This document shows, piece after piece, positions 1 through 7,928 of a stretch of DNA of 50,874 nucleotides. The DNA lies in NCBI GenBank assembly GCA_016218765.1, contig JACRCZ010000006.1, positions 1-50,874 of the forward strand, given 5' to 3'. The notes beneath the pieces were generated by a model. That model had not been told where the DNA came from. It ran no database searches and was given only the letters and a program-made list of their open reading frames with translations. How positions within the stretch are numbered: the first letter of the stretch is position 1; the number at the start of each line of letters is the position of its first letter. The DNA is from Deltaproteobacteria bacterium. Lineage in GTDB: Bacteria; Myxococcota_A; Polyangia; DRWM01; JAAZOP01. A program made the position numbers and the translations under genes.

Positions 1-540
1 GAGTACCAGATCCGGCGCTACGCCGACGCCGTCAAGACCCTCGGCGAGGCCCAGGAGATCGCCGCCCAGCTCGGCGACCACCTCCTCCAGGGCGAGACCG
101 CCCGCGCCCTGGGCAAGACCCGCATGCTCATGGGCGACTACACCGGCGCCCGCGAGAACCTCAAGCTCGCCCTCGCCCACTTCGAGGCCATGCGCAGCAA
201 GGTGCTGATCGGCACCGCGCTGCGCACCCTGGCCGAAGTCACCTTCGCGGGAGGGTGGGGCGAGGAGGAGGAGCGCAACGCCAGCAACCTCTTCCAGCGC
301 GCCATCGCCCTGTCCGAGGAGCTGGGCGACAAGCTCGAGCTGTCCAAGACCCTGCGCTCCTACGCCGAGATGCTGACCAAGCAGGGGAAGACCCAGGCCG
401 CCGCGGAGGCACGCGCCCGCGCCGAGGAGCAGCTCTCCGGGATCCAGGAGCCCCAGGCCCCGCCCCGCGAGACCGCACGCATCGAGGTCACCGACAAGGA
501 CGCCGACATCCCCATCGACGTCGAGGTCGTGGAGGACTAG
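1..540 (+). CDS. TPR-repeat protein, C-terminal part
   Basis: The frame is open from the first base to a TAG stop at 538-540, so only the C-terminal 179 residues are seen. At least three helix-turn-helix tetratricopeptide-like units are visible, with typical pairs such as DYTGARENLKLALAHFEAM and a later unit around NLFQRAIALSEELGDKLE. A charged tail rich in Ala, Arg and Glu follows and ends in an acidic stretch (VEVVED). TPR tails of this kind are common in myxobacterial kinases and regulators, but no enzymatic domain is in view, so the full protein cannot be named. The next gene begins within 40 bp in the same direction, suggesting co-transcription. Confidence 0.75.
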   Translation, partial: EYQIRRYADAVKTLGEAQEIAAQLGDHLLQGETARALGKTRMLMGDYTGARENLKLALAHFEAMRSKVLIGTALRTLAEVTFAGGWGEEEERNASNLFQRAIALSEELGDKLELSKTLRSYAEMLTKQGKTQAAAEARARAEEQLSGIQEPQAPPRETARIEVTDKDADIPIDVEVVED

Positions 541-579
541 GGCCTGCCCGCCGACTGGACCCAGGCGGTCCCCCCCGAA

Positions 580-1929
580 GTGCAGGACGTCTGCCGGCGC
601 CTCCGCGACGACGGCCACGCCGCCTACGTCGTCGGCGGCGCCCTGCGCGACATCGCCCTCGGCCGGGCCGCCGCCGCCGACTGGGACGTCGCCACCGCCG
701 CCCGACCCGAACGCGTACTGGCCCTGTTCCGCCGCGCCGTCCCCACGGGCCTCGCCCACGGCACCGTCACCGTGATCGCCGGCGGGCGGCCGGTCGAGGT
801 CACCACCTTCCGCGGCGACGGCGCCTACCAGGACGGACGCCACCCCGTCGCCGTCACCTTCGTCCCCGACGTCCGCGAGGACCTCGCGCGGCGCGACTTC
901 ACCGTCAACGCCATGGCCGGCGACCCTCTCACCGGCGAGCTGGTCGACCCCTTCGACGGCGCCAAGGACCTCGCGGCCCGCATCCTCCGGGCCGTCGGCG
1001 ACCCCGACGCCCGCTTCTCCGAGGACGGCCTGCGCCCGATGCGCGCCGCCCGCTTCGCCGCGACCCTCGAGTTCGACGTCGAGCCCGCCACCCGCGCCGC
1101 CCTCGGCCGCCACCGCGACGTCTTCCGCATGGTCTCCAGGGAGCGCGTGCGCGACGAGCTGTCCAAGCTGCTCCTCGCCCCGCGCCCGTCCGTGGGCCTG
1201 CGCCTCCTGCACGAGAGCGGACTCCTGGCCGAGTTCCTCGCGCCGCTCGCCCAAGCCCACGGCGTGCCGCAGAACCGCTTCCACGAGTTCGATCTGCTCG
1301 AACACACCCTGCGCACGGTCGATGGGACGCCGCCCCGCCTCCCCGTGCGCCTCGCCGCGCTCCTGCACGACCTGGGGAAGCTCGAGGCCGCGGCGTGGAA
1401 CGAGCAGAAGGGCGATCGGACGTTCGTCGGCCACGAGCGCATCTCGGCGGCGATCGCGGAGGCCTTGCTGCGCGAGCTGCGCTACGCGACCCGAGAGTGC
1501 GAGCACGTGGTCGCGCTGGTCGCCAACCACGGCACCTACTACGACGCCTCCTGGACCGACGCCGCCGTGCGCCGCTGGATCCGGCGCGTCGGCGCCGACC
1601 GTATCGACGACCAGCTCGGGCTGCTCGCCGCGGACCTCGCCGCCAAGGGCGACCGGCCCGACGTCCCGTCCAGCCTGGACGACGCCCGCACGCTGGGCGC
1701 CCGCGCCGCCGCGCTCCTGGCCGCCCGCCCGGCCCTCGACGAGAACGCCCTGGCCATCGATGGCGGGACGATCATGACGCTCCTGGGCATCGGCCCCGGC
1801 CCGCGCATCGGCGAGATCAAGCGGGCCCTGCTGGAACTTGTCACGGACGACCCGTCGCGCAACACTCCCGACGACCTCTCGCGCGTGGTGCGCGAGCGCT
1901 GGGGCGGCGGGAGGCCGCAGGACCATTGA
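580..1929 (+). CDS. cca: CCA tRNA nucleotidyltransferase with HD domain
   Basis: Adds or repairs the 3' CCA end of tRNAs in the cytoplasm. The nucleotidyltransferase head shows YVVGGALRD (residues 16-24), the catalytic DWDV (34-37) and RRDFTVNAMA (104-113), in the order of the class II poly(A) polymerase/CCA-enzyme family. A C-terminal HD phosphohydrolase motif LLHDLGK lies at about 261-267. At 449 residues the length is normal for a CCA enzyme with an HD tail. The GTG at 580 has no visible ribosome binding site; a CTG at 544, in frame and 8 nt after GGAGG (531-535), would add 12 residues and may be the true start. A tRNA-Arg gene lacking an encoded CCA lies 6 kb downstream and would need this activity. 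Confidence 0.93.
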   Translation: MQDVCRRLRDDGHAAYVVGGALRDIALGRAAAADWDVATAARPERVLALFRRAVPTGLAHGTVTVIAGGRPVEVTTFRGDGAYQDGRHPVAVTFVPDVREDLARRDFTVNAMAGDPLTGELVDPFDGAKDLAARILRAVGDPDARFSEDGLRPMRAARFAATLEFDVEPATRAALGRHRDVFRMVSRERVRDELSKLLLAPRPSVGLRLLHESGLLAEFLAPLAQAHGVPQNRFHEFDLLEHTLRTVDGTPPRLPVRLAALLHDLGKLEAAAWNEQKGDRTFVGHERISAAIAEALLRELRYATRECEHVVALVANHGTYYDASWTDAAVRRWIRRVGADRIDDQLGLLAADLAAKGDRPDVPSSLDDARTLGARAAALLAARPALDENALAIDGGTIMTLLGIGPGPRIGEIKRALLELVTDDPSRNTPDDLSRVVRERWGGGRPQDH

Positions 1930-1934
1930 GCGCC

Positions 1935-2693
1935 ATGCCCGAGTTCCTCGCCGGCGAAGGTTTCATCGACCTGCACTGCCACTTGCTGCACGGCGTCGAC
2001 GACGGCCCGGAGGGGCTGCCCGGCGGGCTGGACATCGCGGCCGGCCTCAAGGCGCTCGGCTGGACCTGCATCGTCGCCACGCCCCACGTCCGCCCCGGCC
2101 TGTATGACCCCTCCGACCGGGCCGTCCTCGAGTCGCTGCGCGACTTGCGCGCCGCCATCGGCGCCGGCGGCCCCCGCGTCCTCCTCGCCGGCGAGCACTA
2201 CCTCGACGCCGAGGTCTGGCAGCGCATCGCCGACGGCCGCGGGCGCCCTTACCCCAACGGCCGCTCGATCCTGATCGAGATCTCCACCGCCGGGCCCGCC
2301 CCGGCGCGCCTCTCCGAGCAGCTCTTCCGCATGCGCGTCGGCGGCTTGCGGCCCGTCCTGGCGCATCCCGAACGGTGCGCCGCGTTCCAGGACGACACCG
2401 CGCTGCTCGAGGAGCTGAGACGCGCGGGCGTCGCCGTCGCCCTCGACCTCACGAGCCTCGTCGGCCAGGGCGGCCGCCGCTCCCGCCGCACCGCGGAGCG
2501 CTTCCTGGAGCTGGACCTGGTCGATGTCGCCTGTACCGACACCCACGACGCGCGCGAGCTGCCCGACGTCGAGAAGGCGCTGGCGCGCCTGCGCAAGCTG
2601 TGCGGCGACGAGGCGCTGGAACGGCTGCTGCACGCCGGCCCGACCCGCATCGCCCTGGACAATCCCGCCCCTCCGGCCGAGGTCCGGCATTGA
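1935..2693 (+). CDS. PHP-domain phosphatase, CpsB/CapC-like
   Basis: A 252-residue protein of the PHP metal-dependent hydrolase superfamily, resembling bacterial tyrosine phosphatases of the CpsB/YwqE type. The N-terminal motif FIDLHCHLLHGVDDGP supplies the metal-binding DxHxH cluster. ATPHVRP, LAHPERC and CTDTHDARE supply the later His and Asp ligands expected for the family. CpsB-like enzymes dephosphorylate tyrosine kinases that control polysaccharide export, but no such kinase or capsule gene is adjacent here, so the substrate is open. It starts 5 bp after cca and its stop overlaps the start of the next gene, so the three genes are probably one transcript. Confidence 0.78.
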   Translation: MPEFLAGEGFIDLHCHLLHGVDDGPEGLPGGLDIAAGLKALGWTCIVATPHVRPGLYDPSDRAVLESLRDLRAAIGAGGPRVLLAGEHYLDAEVWQRIADGRGRPYPNGRSILIEISTAGPAPARLSEQLFRMRVGGLRPVLAHPERCAAFQDDTALLEELRRAGVAVALDLTSLVGQGGRRSRRTAERFLELDLVDVACTDTHDARELPDVEKALARLRKLCGDEALERLLHAGPTRIALDNPAPPAEVRH

Positions 2694-3736
2694 CCGCCGG
2701 CACGCGCAAGCTCGTCGTCCGCCTCGGCCTGTCCCTCGGCGTCGCCGCCGCCTTCGTCTGGTGGCTCCGCAACCAGGGCATCGAGATCGTCCCCTCCGCC
2801 TCCCGCTTCGCCGCCGTCGCCTGGTGGACCATCCCGGCCTACGTCCTCACGCTCCTGGTCGTGCACTTCCTCCGCGCCTACCGCTGGATCTACCTCCTGC
2901 GACCGATCGCCGGCGTCCCGGTCCGCAAGATGCTCCCCGTCGCCTTCGTCGGTTTCCTCGCCATCCTCGTCCTGCCCCTGCGTACCGGCGAGTTGGCGCG
3001 CCCGTTCCTCATCAAACGCCACGCCGGCGTCTCCGGCAGCGCGGCGCTCGGCACCATCGCCATCGAACGCGTCGTCGACGGGCTCCTCGTCTCGCTGTGG
3101 CTCACCCTCTGCCTCTTCGGCGTCTCCGCGTCCACGAGCCCCTACGTCTGGCCGCTCCGCCTCCTCCCGCTCGGCCTCTTCCTCGCCGCACTCGCCTTCC
3201 TCCTCGCCTTCCTCCGCCGCAGCGACTTCTTCGTCCGCTTCGCCGACCGCCTCACGCGACCCTTCTCCAAACGCCTGGCCGATACCGCCGTCCACGTCCT
3301 GGAGGGCTTCGGCCGGGGTCTCGCCGTACTCCCCAACCGGATGGCGCTGCTCCGTTTCCTGCTCGTCTCCGTCCTCTACTGGACGATCAACGCCCTCGGC
3401 GTCTGGCTGCTCGCCTGGGGCTGCGGCCTCGACGTCGGCCTCCTCGGCGCCGTCGCCACCATGGCCGTGGTGGCGGTCGGCATCCTCCTCCCCTCGGGCC
3501 CCGGCTTCTTCGGCAACTTCCAGGCCGCGGTGCTGGTGGCCATCGGGCTGTACCTGCCGGCCGCGGTGGTTGCCGAGCGCGCCGACGCGTTCATCTTCGC
3601 CCTCTACCTCTGCCAGGTCGGCGTCACCCTCCTCGTCGGCTTCGCCAGCCTCCTCCTCGGCCGCGTCTCACTCCGCGGCGTCGTCTCCTCCGGCCTCCCC
3701 CAGGTCGCCGCCGAAGACCTCTCCGAATGGAGCTGA
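2690..3736 (+). CDS. UPF0104 / lysylphosphatidylglycerol synthase TM-region protein
   Basis: A 348-residue integral membrane protein with about eight hydrophobic helices, of the flippase-like UPF0104 (LPG synthase TM region) family. Typical family features are the RAYRW segment after the second helix, the conserved LPLRTGELARPFLI stretch at about residue 99, and GTIAIERVVDGL. Relatives act in the inner membrane in lipid or glycan handling, but most members have no proven reaction. The start is a TTG overlapping the TGA of the upstream PHP gene (TTGA), with GAGG 7 nt upstream, indicating translational coupling. No aminoacyltransferase domain is attached, so this is not a full MprF. Confidence 0.82.
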   Translation: MTAGTRKLVVRLGLSLGVAAAFVWWLRNQGIEIVPSASRFAAVAWWTIPAYVLTLLVVHFLRAYRWIYLLRPIAGVPVRKMLPVAFVGFLAILVLPLRTGELARPFLIKRHAGVSGSAALGTIAIERVVDGLLVSLWLTLCLFGVSASTSPYVWPLRLLPLGLFLAALAFLLAFLRRSDFFVRFADRLTRPFSKRLADTAVHVLEGFGRGLAVLPNRMALLRFLLVSVLYWTINALGVWLLAWGCGLDVGLLGAVATMAVVAVGILLPSGPGFFGNFQAAVLVAIGLYLPAAVVAERADAFIFALYLCQVGVTLLVGFASLLLGRVSLRGVVSSGLPQVAAEDLSEWS

Positions 3737-3793
3737 TCCTCTGCCGATAATTGGCCTTGCTTCTCAACCCTTGCGATGATCGTCCCCGGAAGA

Positions 3794-3817
3794 CCGGGCG
3801 CTCACGCCCGGGGGAGG
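3794..3817 (+). promoter_or_regulatory. Hairpin abutting the Shine-Dalgarno of the 3824 gene
   Basis: A perfect 7-bp inverted repeat (CCGGGCG, loop CTCA, CGCCCGG) at 3794-3811 runs directly into the strong ribosome binding site GGGGAGG at about 3811-3817. The site serves the GTG start at 3824. Such a hairpin could affect ribosome access or end upstream transcripts; there is no T-run, so classical termination is unlikely. Function is inference. Confidence 0.4.
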
Positions 3818-3823
3818 TGCGCG

Positions 3824-4348
3824 GTGTCCCCCGATTCCCCGAAACCATCGTTTCCTCGCGGCCCGCTCGCCGCGCTCGCTCTCGCGCTCGCCCTTCTCTC
3901 GCCCTCCCTCGCCCGCGCCGATGCGGACGCGTCCTTCACCTACGACGCCGACGTCGTCTGGAGCACCGCCGTCCGCCTGCTGCGCGTCGATCTCGGCTAC
4001 GACATCGCCGAGCAGGACCGCGACAACGGGTACCTGCTCTTCGTCGTCCACGACAACGGCCGCGACTACCACGGCTCGCTCGAGTTCGTGCCCGGCGAAG
4101 GCGAGCACGGCGTCGCCGCGGTCGAGCTCACGCTCCGGATCTCCGGATTGCCGGCGACCGCCGAGGAAACCGTCCTGCGCAAGCTGCGCTCGAAGCTGCG
4201 CGAGGACTACGGTTTGCCGCCCCGCGCCCCCGCCGCGCCCCCCGCTCCGCCCACCACCCCGCCCGACGACGACGGAGCCGACGAGGGCACGACCGGAGAA
4301 GGCGCCGGCGAAGGGTCCCCCGACGAGGCGTCCTCCGGCAGCGAGTAG
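3824..4348 (+). CDS. Small secreted protein with low-complexity tail
   Basis: A 174-residue protein of unknown function. The GTG at 3824 is chosen because GGGGAGG lies 6-7 nt upstream; an earlier ATG at 3776 has no such site. A Sec signal peptide is clear: an Arg-containing N-region, a hydrophobic LAALALALALLSPSLA core and cleavage near ARA-DAD. The mature part (about residues 30-130) is a compact alpha/beta domain with charged and aromatic positions. It is followed by a Pro, Asp, Gly and Ser-rich tail. It is probably periplasmic. Its last 142 bp overlap the end of the convergent kinase gene. I do not recognise the family. Confidence 0.7.
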   Translation: MSPDSPKPSFPRGPLAALALALALLSPSLARADADASFTYDADVVWSTAVRLLRVDLGYDIAEQDRDNGYLLFVVHDNGRDYHGSLEFVPGEGEHGVAAVELTLRISGLPATAEETVLRKLRSKLREDYGLPPRAPAAPPAPPTTPPDDDGADEGTTGEGAGEGSPDEASSGSE

Positions 4349-5490
4349 CCCGCTCCCGCCGCGGTCCGCTCTCCTCCCCTCCCTCCCCGGTGCCGGCACC
4401 ACACGTCCCCACCCACGACTCCCAAGGCCGCCAAAGCCGCCAACGCCGCCAACAACGCCGCCGAAGGTCCCCGCGCGCGCCTCGCCCCCGCCACCGTCCT
4501 GCCGCGTCCCGCCACCGGCGTCGTCGGCGTCCGCTCCCCTTCCCCTTCCCCTTTCCCCTGCTCCTCCCCCCTTTGCGTCCTTTGCGCTCTTTGCGCTCCT
4601 TGCGTGGAATCCCGCCCAGCGTCGCAGTACTGCGACAGCGCGTCTCGGAAGGCCTCCGCCGTCGGATACCGCGCTTCCCGCTCCCTGGCCAGCGCGCGCA
4701 GCACCACGGCCTCGAGCCCCGGATCGAGGTCCGTGCGGTGGACGCGCAGCGGCGGCACGTCTTCCTCGACGGTGGCCAGGATCTCGCACGCCCGGCCCGG
4801 ACCTTCGTGCGGGCGCCGTCCCGTCAATGCCAGGTACAGGAGCGCGCCCACCGACCACAGGTCCACGCGGTGGTCGATGTCCCGCCCGGCGAGGATCTGT
4901 TCCGGCGCCATGAAGCCCGGCGTGCCCACCAGGGCCCCGGTGCGCGTGAGCCGGAGCGCGGCAGGCTCGCCGACGAACTTGCAGATGCCGAAGTCCAGCA
5001 GCTTGACGAAGTCCGGCTCGTCATCGACACGGACGAGCATCACGTTCGACGGTTTCAGGTCGCGATGCACGATGCCGCGGCGGTGGGCGGCGGACAACGC
5101 CGCGAGAAGCTGGCACCCGATGTGCGCCGCCCGGCCGGGGGCGAGCGGCCCCGCTCCCGCCAGCACCTCCCGCAGCGAGCGCCCTTCGACCAGCTCCAGC
5201 ACCACGTACGGCGCGCCCCCCGGCTCGCGGCCCAGATCCAGGACCTGGACGATGTGCGGGTCGCCGATCCGCCCGGCGGCGACCGCCTCGCGCTGGAACC
5301 GCTGCACGGCGCGACGATCGCCCGCCAGCTCGTGCCGCAGGACCTTCACCGCGACGAGCCGGCCGAGCTGCAGGCGCTCCGCCCGGTAGACCACGCCCAT
5401 GCCGCCGCAGCCGATCCGTTCCAACAGGCGGTAGCGGCCGTCCAGGATCGGCGCATCCTCGGGGGCGGGCGGATTCGATCGTCGTTCCAT
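4207..5490 (-). CDS. Serine/threonine protein kinase, membrane-anchored (PknB-like)
   Basis: A 427-residue Hanks-type kinase. The glycine loop IGCGGMGVVY (26-35), VAVK lysine (K49), HRDLKPSN (catalytic D144), LDFG (D166) and MAPEQ are all intact, so it should be active. After the kinase domain comes a basic and acidic low-complexity linker, then a hydrophobic Ala/Leu segment (AALLAALAALAALGVVGG) likely to be a membrane anchor, and a Ser/Pro/Gly-rich outer tail. The start is the ATG at 5490 with AGAGG 6 nt upstream. The linker is encoded by a dispersed CGCAAAG repeat plus a polypurine tract, giving QGAQRAQRTQRGE and then GKGEGEGE. It probably forms an operon with the upstream gene 25 bp away. 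Confidence 0.9.
   Translation of the reverse strand: MERRSNPPAPEDAPILDGRYRLLERIGCGGMGVVYRAERLQLGRLVAVKVLRHELAGDRRAVQRFQREAVAAGRIGDPHIVQVLDLGREPGGAPYVVLELVEGRSLREVLAGAGPLAPGRAAHIGCQLLAALSAAHRRGIVHRDLKPSNVMLVRVDDEPDFVKLLDFGICKFVGEPAALRLTRTGALVGTPGFMAPEQILAGRDIDHRVDLWSVGALLYLALTGRRPHEGPGRACEILATVEEDVPPLRVHRTDLDPGLEAVVLRALAREREARYPTAEAFRDALSQYCDAGRDSTQGAQRAQRTQRGEEQGKGEGEGERTPTTPVAGRGRTVAGARRARGPSAALLAALAALAALGVVGGDVWCRHRGGRGGERTAAGAGYSLPEDASSGDPSPAPSPVVPSSAPSSSGGVVGGAGGAAGARGGKP
4526..4612 (-). repeat. Dispersed CGCAAAG repeat with polypurine tail (copy A4), inside the kinase gene
   Basis: Read on the minus strand, a GGGATTCC leader is followed by four units related to GCGCAAAG (4568-4612), then about 45 nt of almost pure purine built from GGGGAA steps (4526-4567). 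The copy at 9355-9470 has the same leader, unit and polypurine order. Here the repeat is translated as the flexible linker of the kinase. Confidence 0.7.
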
Positions 5491-5515
5491 GCTCGACCTC
5501 TCGCCCGGCGCTCCC

Positions 5516-6727
5516 TCAGCCGCCGTCGGCCGCCGGCCGATCCGCCGGCAAGGCGGGCGGCCGCGCCGCATCGCCCAGCACCTGCACGCGGAACGGGCTG
5601 CGGCCGCGGAGCCGCAGCGCCTCCTCCTGGTCCGAAACCACCACGATCCCCTCGCCGGTGCCCCACGATCCCAGCTCGACGTCCCCGCCCGCGCGCCACT
5701 CGCGCTCGGCCGTCCAGTCCGCGCCGCCCGCCGCGTCCGCCTGGTACCGCCACCGCTCCGGCGGCGCGATGGCGGCGTAGCCGGCCGGCGGGCCGTAGAT
5801 CACGGGACGGAGACCGCGCCGTTCCGCGGCCTCCAGCCGCAGACCCACACCGTACGGCTCGAACGTCCAGCGGCCGAGGTGGCGTGCCCACCGTGCGAGC
5901 GCGGCGACGTCCGCCGGCGCCGCCGCGGTGAACGACACCACCGGTCGTCCCCCGCGGATCAGCCGGCCGCTCGCACGGATGACGCGCTCGTCCAGGATGC
6001 GCTCCAGGACGCGAAGGCCGCGGTGGAAGAGCGGATCGCGACTGGTCGCCAGGCTTCGTGCGAACTCCCACCGGCTCTCGCCCGGCAGCTCCAGCGGACA
6101 CGTCCTCGTGAAGTGCACGAGGTACGGCCAGGCCGCGACACGCGGCGGATCGCAGGCCCCGAACGGGGCGCTCGCGACCTCGCGGACGCCCGCTCCGTCG
6201 CGTCGACACGGCGCGCCGCCCTCGCCCCAATCGATCATCCGCGCTCCTGCCGCGGCCAGGCGGGCGTTGCCTGCGGTGCCGGGCGAGCCGTCCGGCGGGT
6301 ACACGAGCAGCGGCCGCCGCTGCCGCAGCCGTAGCCGCCCCAGGTCCTCCATGACGCCGCCCGATCGGACCTCGACCATGACCACGACGTCGGCGGCGTC
6401 GCACACCGCGCGATCACGGTCCTCCGCCGCGAGCCTTTCCTCCGGCCAGCGCGCTCGGGAGCGGCGATGTCCGAGGAACTCCGCGCGGCGCGAGCGCAAG
6501 GCGGTCCCGCGAGGGCTCTCGCGCGGTGCGTCGAGCAGCATCTCCGCCGCTCCGCCGGCGTCCAGGGCGCAGCGCAGGGCGAAATCGTAGGGCAGGGGGC
6601 CGAGGCCCGCGACGAGGGTGTGGCGGTCGCCCCCGAGCCGTCGCGCCGCCGCGGCCGTGAGGCTCACCCAGCGGTCCAGCGGCGAGACCTGCCGCGGCTT
6701 CCTCGAGTTGAGCAGCGCGAAACGCAT
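5516..6727 (-). CDS. Conserved hypothetical protein with possible SLOG/DprA-like N-terminus
   Basis: A 403-residue protein. The N-terminus (MRFALLNSRKPRQVSPLDRW, then RHTLVAGLGPLPYDFALR) has the pattern of a Rossmann-like SLOG/DprA domain: a short strand, a glycine turn, and an alternating helix and strand order. Later segments VVVMVEVRSGGVMEDL and RRPLLVYPP fit further strands of the same fold. A second region from about residue 200 (PYLVHFTRTCPLELPGESRWEFA) has no match I can name. There is no signal peptide or membrane helix. The stop lies 25 bp before the kinase start on the same strand, so the two are likely co-transcribed. The function is not assigned. Confidence 0.7.
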   Translation of the reverse strand: MRFALLNSRKPRQVSPLDRWVSLTAAAARRLGGDRHTLVAGLGPLPYDFALRCALDAGGAAEMLLDAPRESPRGTALRSRRAEFLGHRRSRARWPEERLAAEDRDRAVCDAADVVVMVEVRSGGVMEDLGRLRLRQRRPLLVYPPDGSPGTAGNARLAAAGARMIDWGEGGAPCRRDGAGVREVASAPFGACDPPRVAAWPYLVHFTRTCPLELPGESRWEFARSLATSRDPLFHRGLRVLERILDERVIRASGRLIRGGRPVVSFTAAAPADVAALARWARHLGRWTFEPYGVGLRLEAAERRGLRPVIYGPPAGYAAIAPPERWRYQADAAGGADWTAEREWRAGGDVELGSWGTGEGIVVVSDQEEALRLRGRSPFRVQVLGDAARPPALPADRPAADGG

Positions 6728-6929
6728 CGCCGCCCAAGGTCGCGCCGACGGGGCGGAACGTTGCGTGGCTGGGGATGAACGCGCGCGCGGGTGGAGTCAC
6801 CCAAGCGAGTACGGCGAACGGCCGCCCCGCGTCCAGGTGGGGGGTAGGGAGTCCCGGACGCGACGCGCACCGTCGTTCGGACGATGCCCAGCGTTCCAGA
6901 TGGAGCGGCCGTACGGCCGGGGAGGCGCC

Positions 6930-7691
6930 ATGCGCTCGAGATGGGGTTTCCGTGTCATCGTGATGAGCGCCGTGCTCGTGGCCGCCGCGGTGGGCTGGAT
7001 GCTGGTCGAGCAGGTCCGGTTCCCGGGGTCCCGCGGGGACGGCGTTTGGGCGACCGATAGGGCGACGCGGGCCGCGGATGCCCGTGATTTCGACCACATG
7101 CACCGTATGGTGATCTATGGCCGCACGCCGGACGTCGTCGCCCCGGAGTGGTCGTTCCTTGCCCGGCCGGTGGTTCCGGCGCGCGTCGAGGCGGCGAGCG
7201 GGCCGGAAGGTGTGGCCGGCGGTGTGCCGGCGGTTCCTTCGGCGGGAGTGGCCCGTGGATCGATCGGGGTGCGCGAGGCGGCCGAGGAGCGTCTGCCGGT
7301 GCGCCCGGAGGGTCCGGCGGAGGCCGACCTGCGTCGGCGAGTCATCCGCGGCGGCGACCGGGTGGAGCCGGCGTCGGCCGGGGACTTGGGCAGTGCGGCC
7401 ATCCGGCGAGCGTTGGGCGGCGAGCGGTCGGAGTTGGAGTCGTGCTACTGGAATGCGCGGCACGAGTATCCGGCGTTGACGGGGGACGCGACGTTCGTGG
7501 TGACGGTGAAGCCGGCGGGCGAGGTGCAGGTGGACGTGGACCGGACGACGCCGAGTCTGGCGGAGGCGGGCGTGACCGAGTGCATCAAGTCGCGTCTCGA
7601 GTCGCTGGATTTCCGCGACACGCCCCCGCGGGGCGGCGACGTGCGTCTCCGCGTGCCGATGACCTTCGAGGAGTCCACGCTTCCCCCGTAG
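6930..7691 (+). CDS. Membrane-anchored protein with AgmX/PglI-type C-terminal domain
   Basis: A 253-residue protein. The ATG at 6930 is preceded by GGGGAGG (6919-6925) and replaces longer upstream starts. A basic N-terminus followed by VIVMSAVLVAAAVGWMLV forms one membrane anchor, and a Pro/Val/Glu-rich spacer crosses the periplasm. The C-terminal 90 residues (AIRRALGGERSELESCYW, VVTVKPAGEVQVDV, CIKSRLESLDF) match the TonB-like AgmX/PglI C-terminal domain of myxobacteria. That domain has a conserved LxxCYxxA motif and a second Cys about 60 residues later. Such proteins are linked to gliding and envelope complexes, but the partner here is unknown. Confidence 0.75.
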   Translation: MRSRWGFRVIVMSAVLVAAAVGWMLVEQVRFPGSRGDGVWATDRATRAADARDFDHMHRMVIYGRTPDVVAPEWSFLARPVVPARVEAASGPEGVAGGVPAVPSAGVARGSIGVREAAEERLPVRPEGPAEADLRRRVIRGGDRVEPASAGDLGSAAIRRALGGERSELESCYWNARHEYPALTGDATFVVTVKPAGEVQVDVDRTTPSLAEAGVTECIKSRLESLDFRDTPPRGGDVRLRVPMTFEESTLPP

Positions 7692-7725
7692 CGGCCGAGC
7701 AGCGCTCGGACTGCCTGTCGAGGGG

Positions 7726-7764
7726 GGAATTCCGCGCAGAGACGCAGAGACGCAGAGACGCAGG
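7726..7764 (+). repeat. Dispersed CGCAGAGA repeat (copy A1)
   Basis: A GGGAATTCC leader is followed by almost four units of the 8-mer GCAGAGAC. It lies 35 bp after the stop of the AgmX-like gene and about 80 bp before tRNA-Arg. The leader and unit are shared with the copy at 19731-19775. Confidence 0.8.
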
Positions 7765-7845
7765 GGGGACGCCGGGGTGGCGAAGGGGGTCGCAGATCCC
7801 TTCCCCTTGGCAGCCGACGATGGTATGGGTCGCTCCCGTGCGGAC

Positions 7846-7918
7846 GCCCCCATAGCTCAGTGGATAGAGCAACTGTTTCCTAAACAGTAGGTCGCATGTT
7901 CGAGTCATGCTGGGGGCA
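7846..7918 (+). tRNA. tRNA-Arg (anticodon CCU)
   Basis: A complete cloverleaf can be drawn. The acceptor stem GCCCCCA pairs with TGGGGGC, and there is a D-arm TAGCTCAGTGGATAGAGC. The anticodon stem ACTGT/ACAGT closes loop TTCCTAA with anticodon CCT at 34-36, and the T-arm GCATG/CATGC closes TTCGAGT. The discriminator is A. The 3' CCA is not encoded (the next bases are CT), so the CCA-adding enzyme at 580-1929 is needed to mature it. Confidence 0.95.
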
Positions 7919-7928
7919 CTGGCCCGCC

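Noticed and set aside
3746..3751. GATAAT as a -10 element for the 3824 gene
   Set aside because: No recognisable -35 lies at the right distance, so I did not list it as a promoter.
7726..7764. CRISPR array for the CGCAGAGA and ACAGATGG repeats
   Set aside because: The units are 8-12 bp, directly adjacent, with no spacers and no cas genes.
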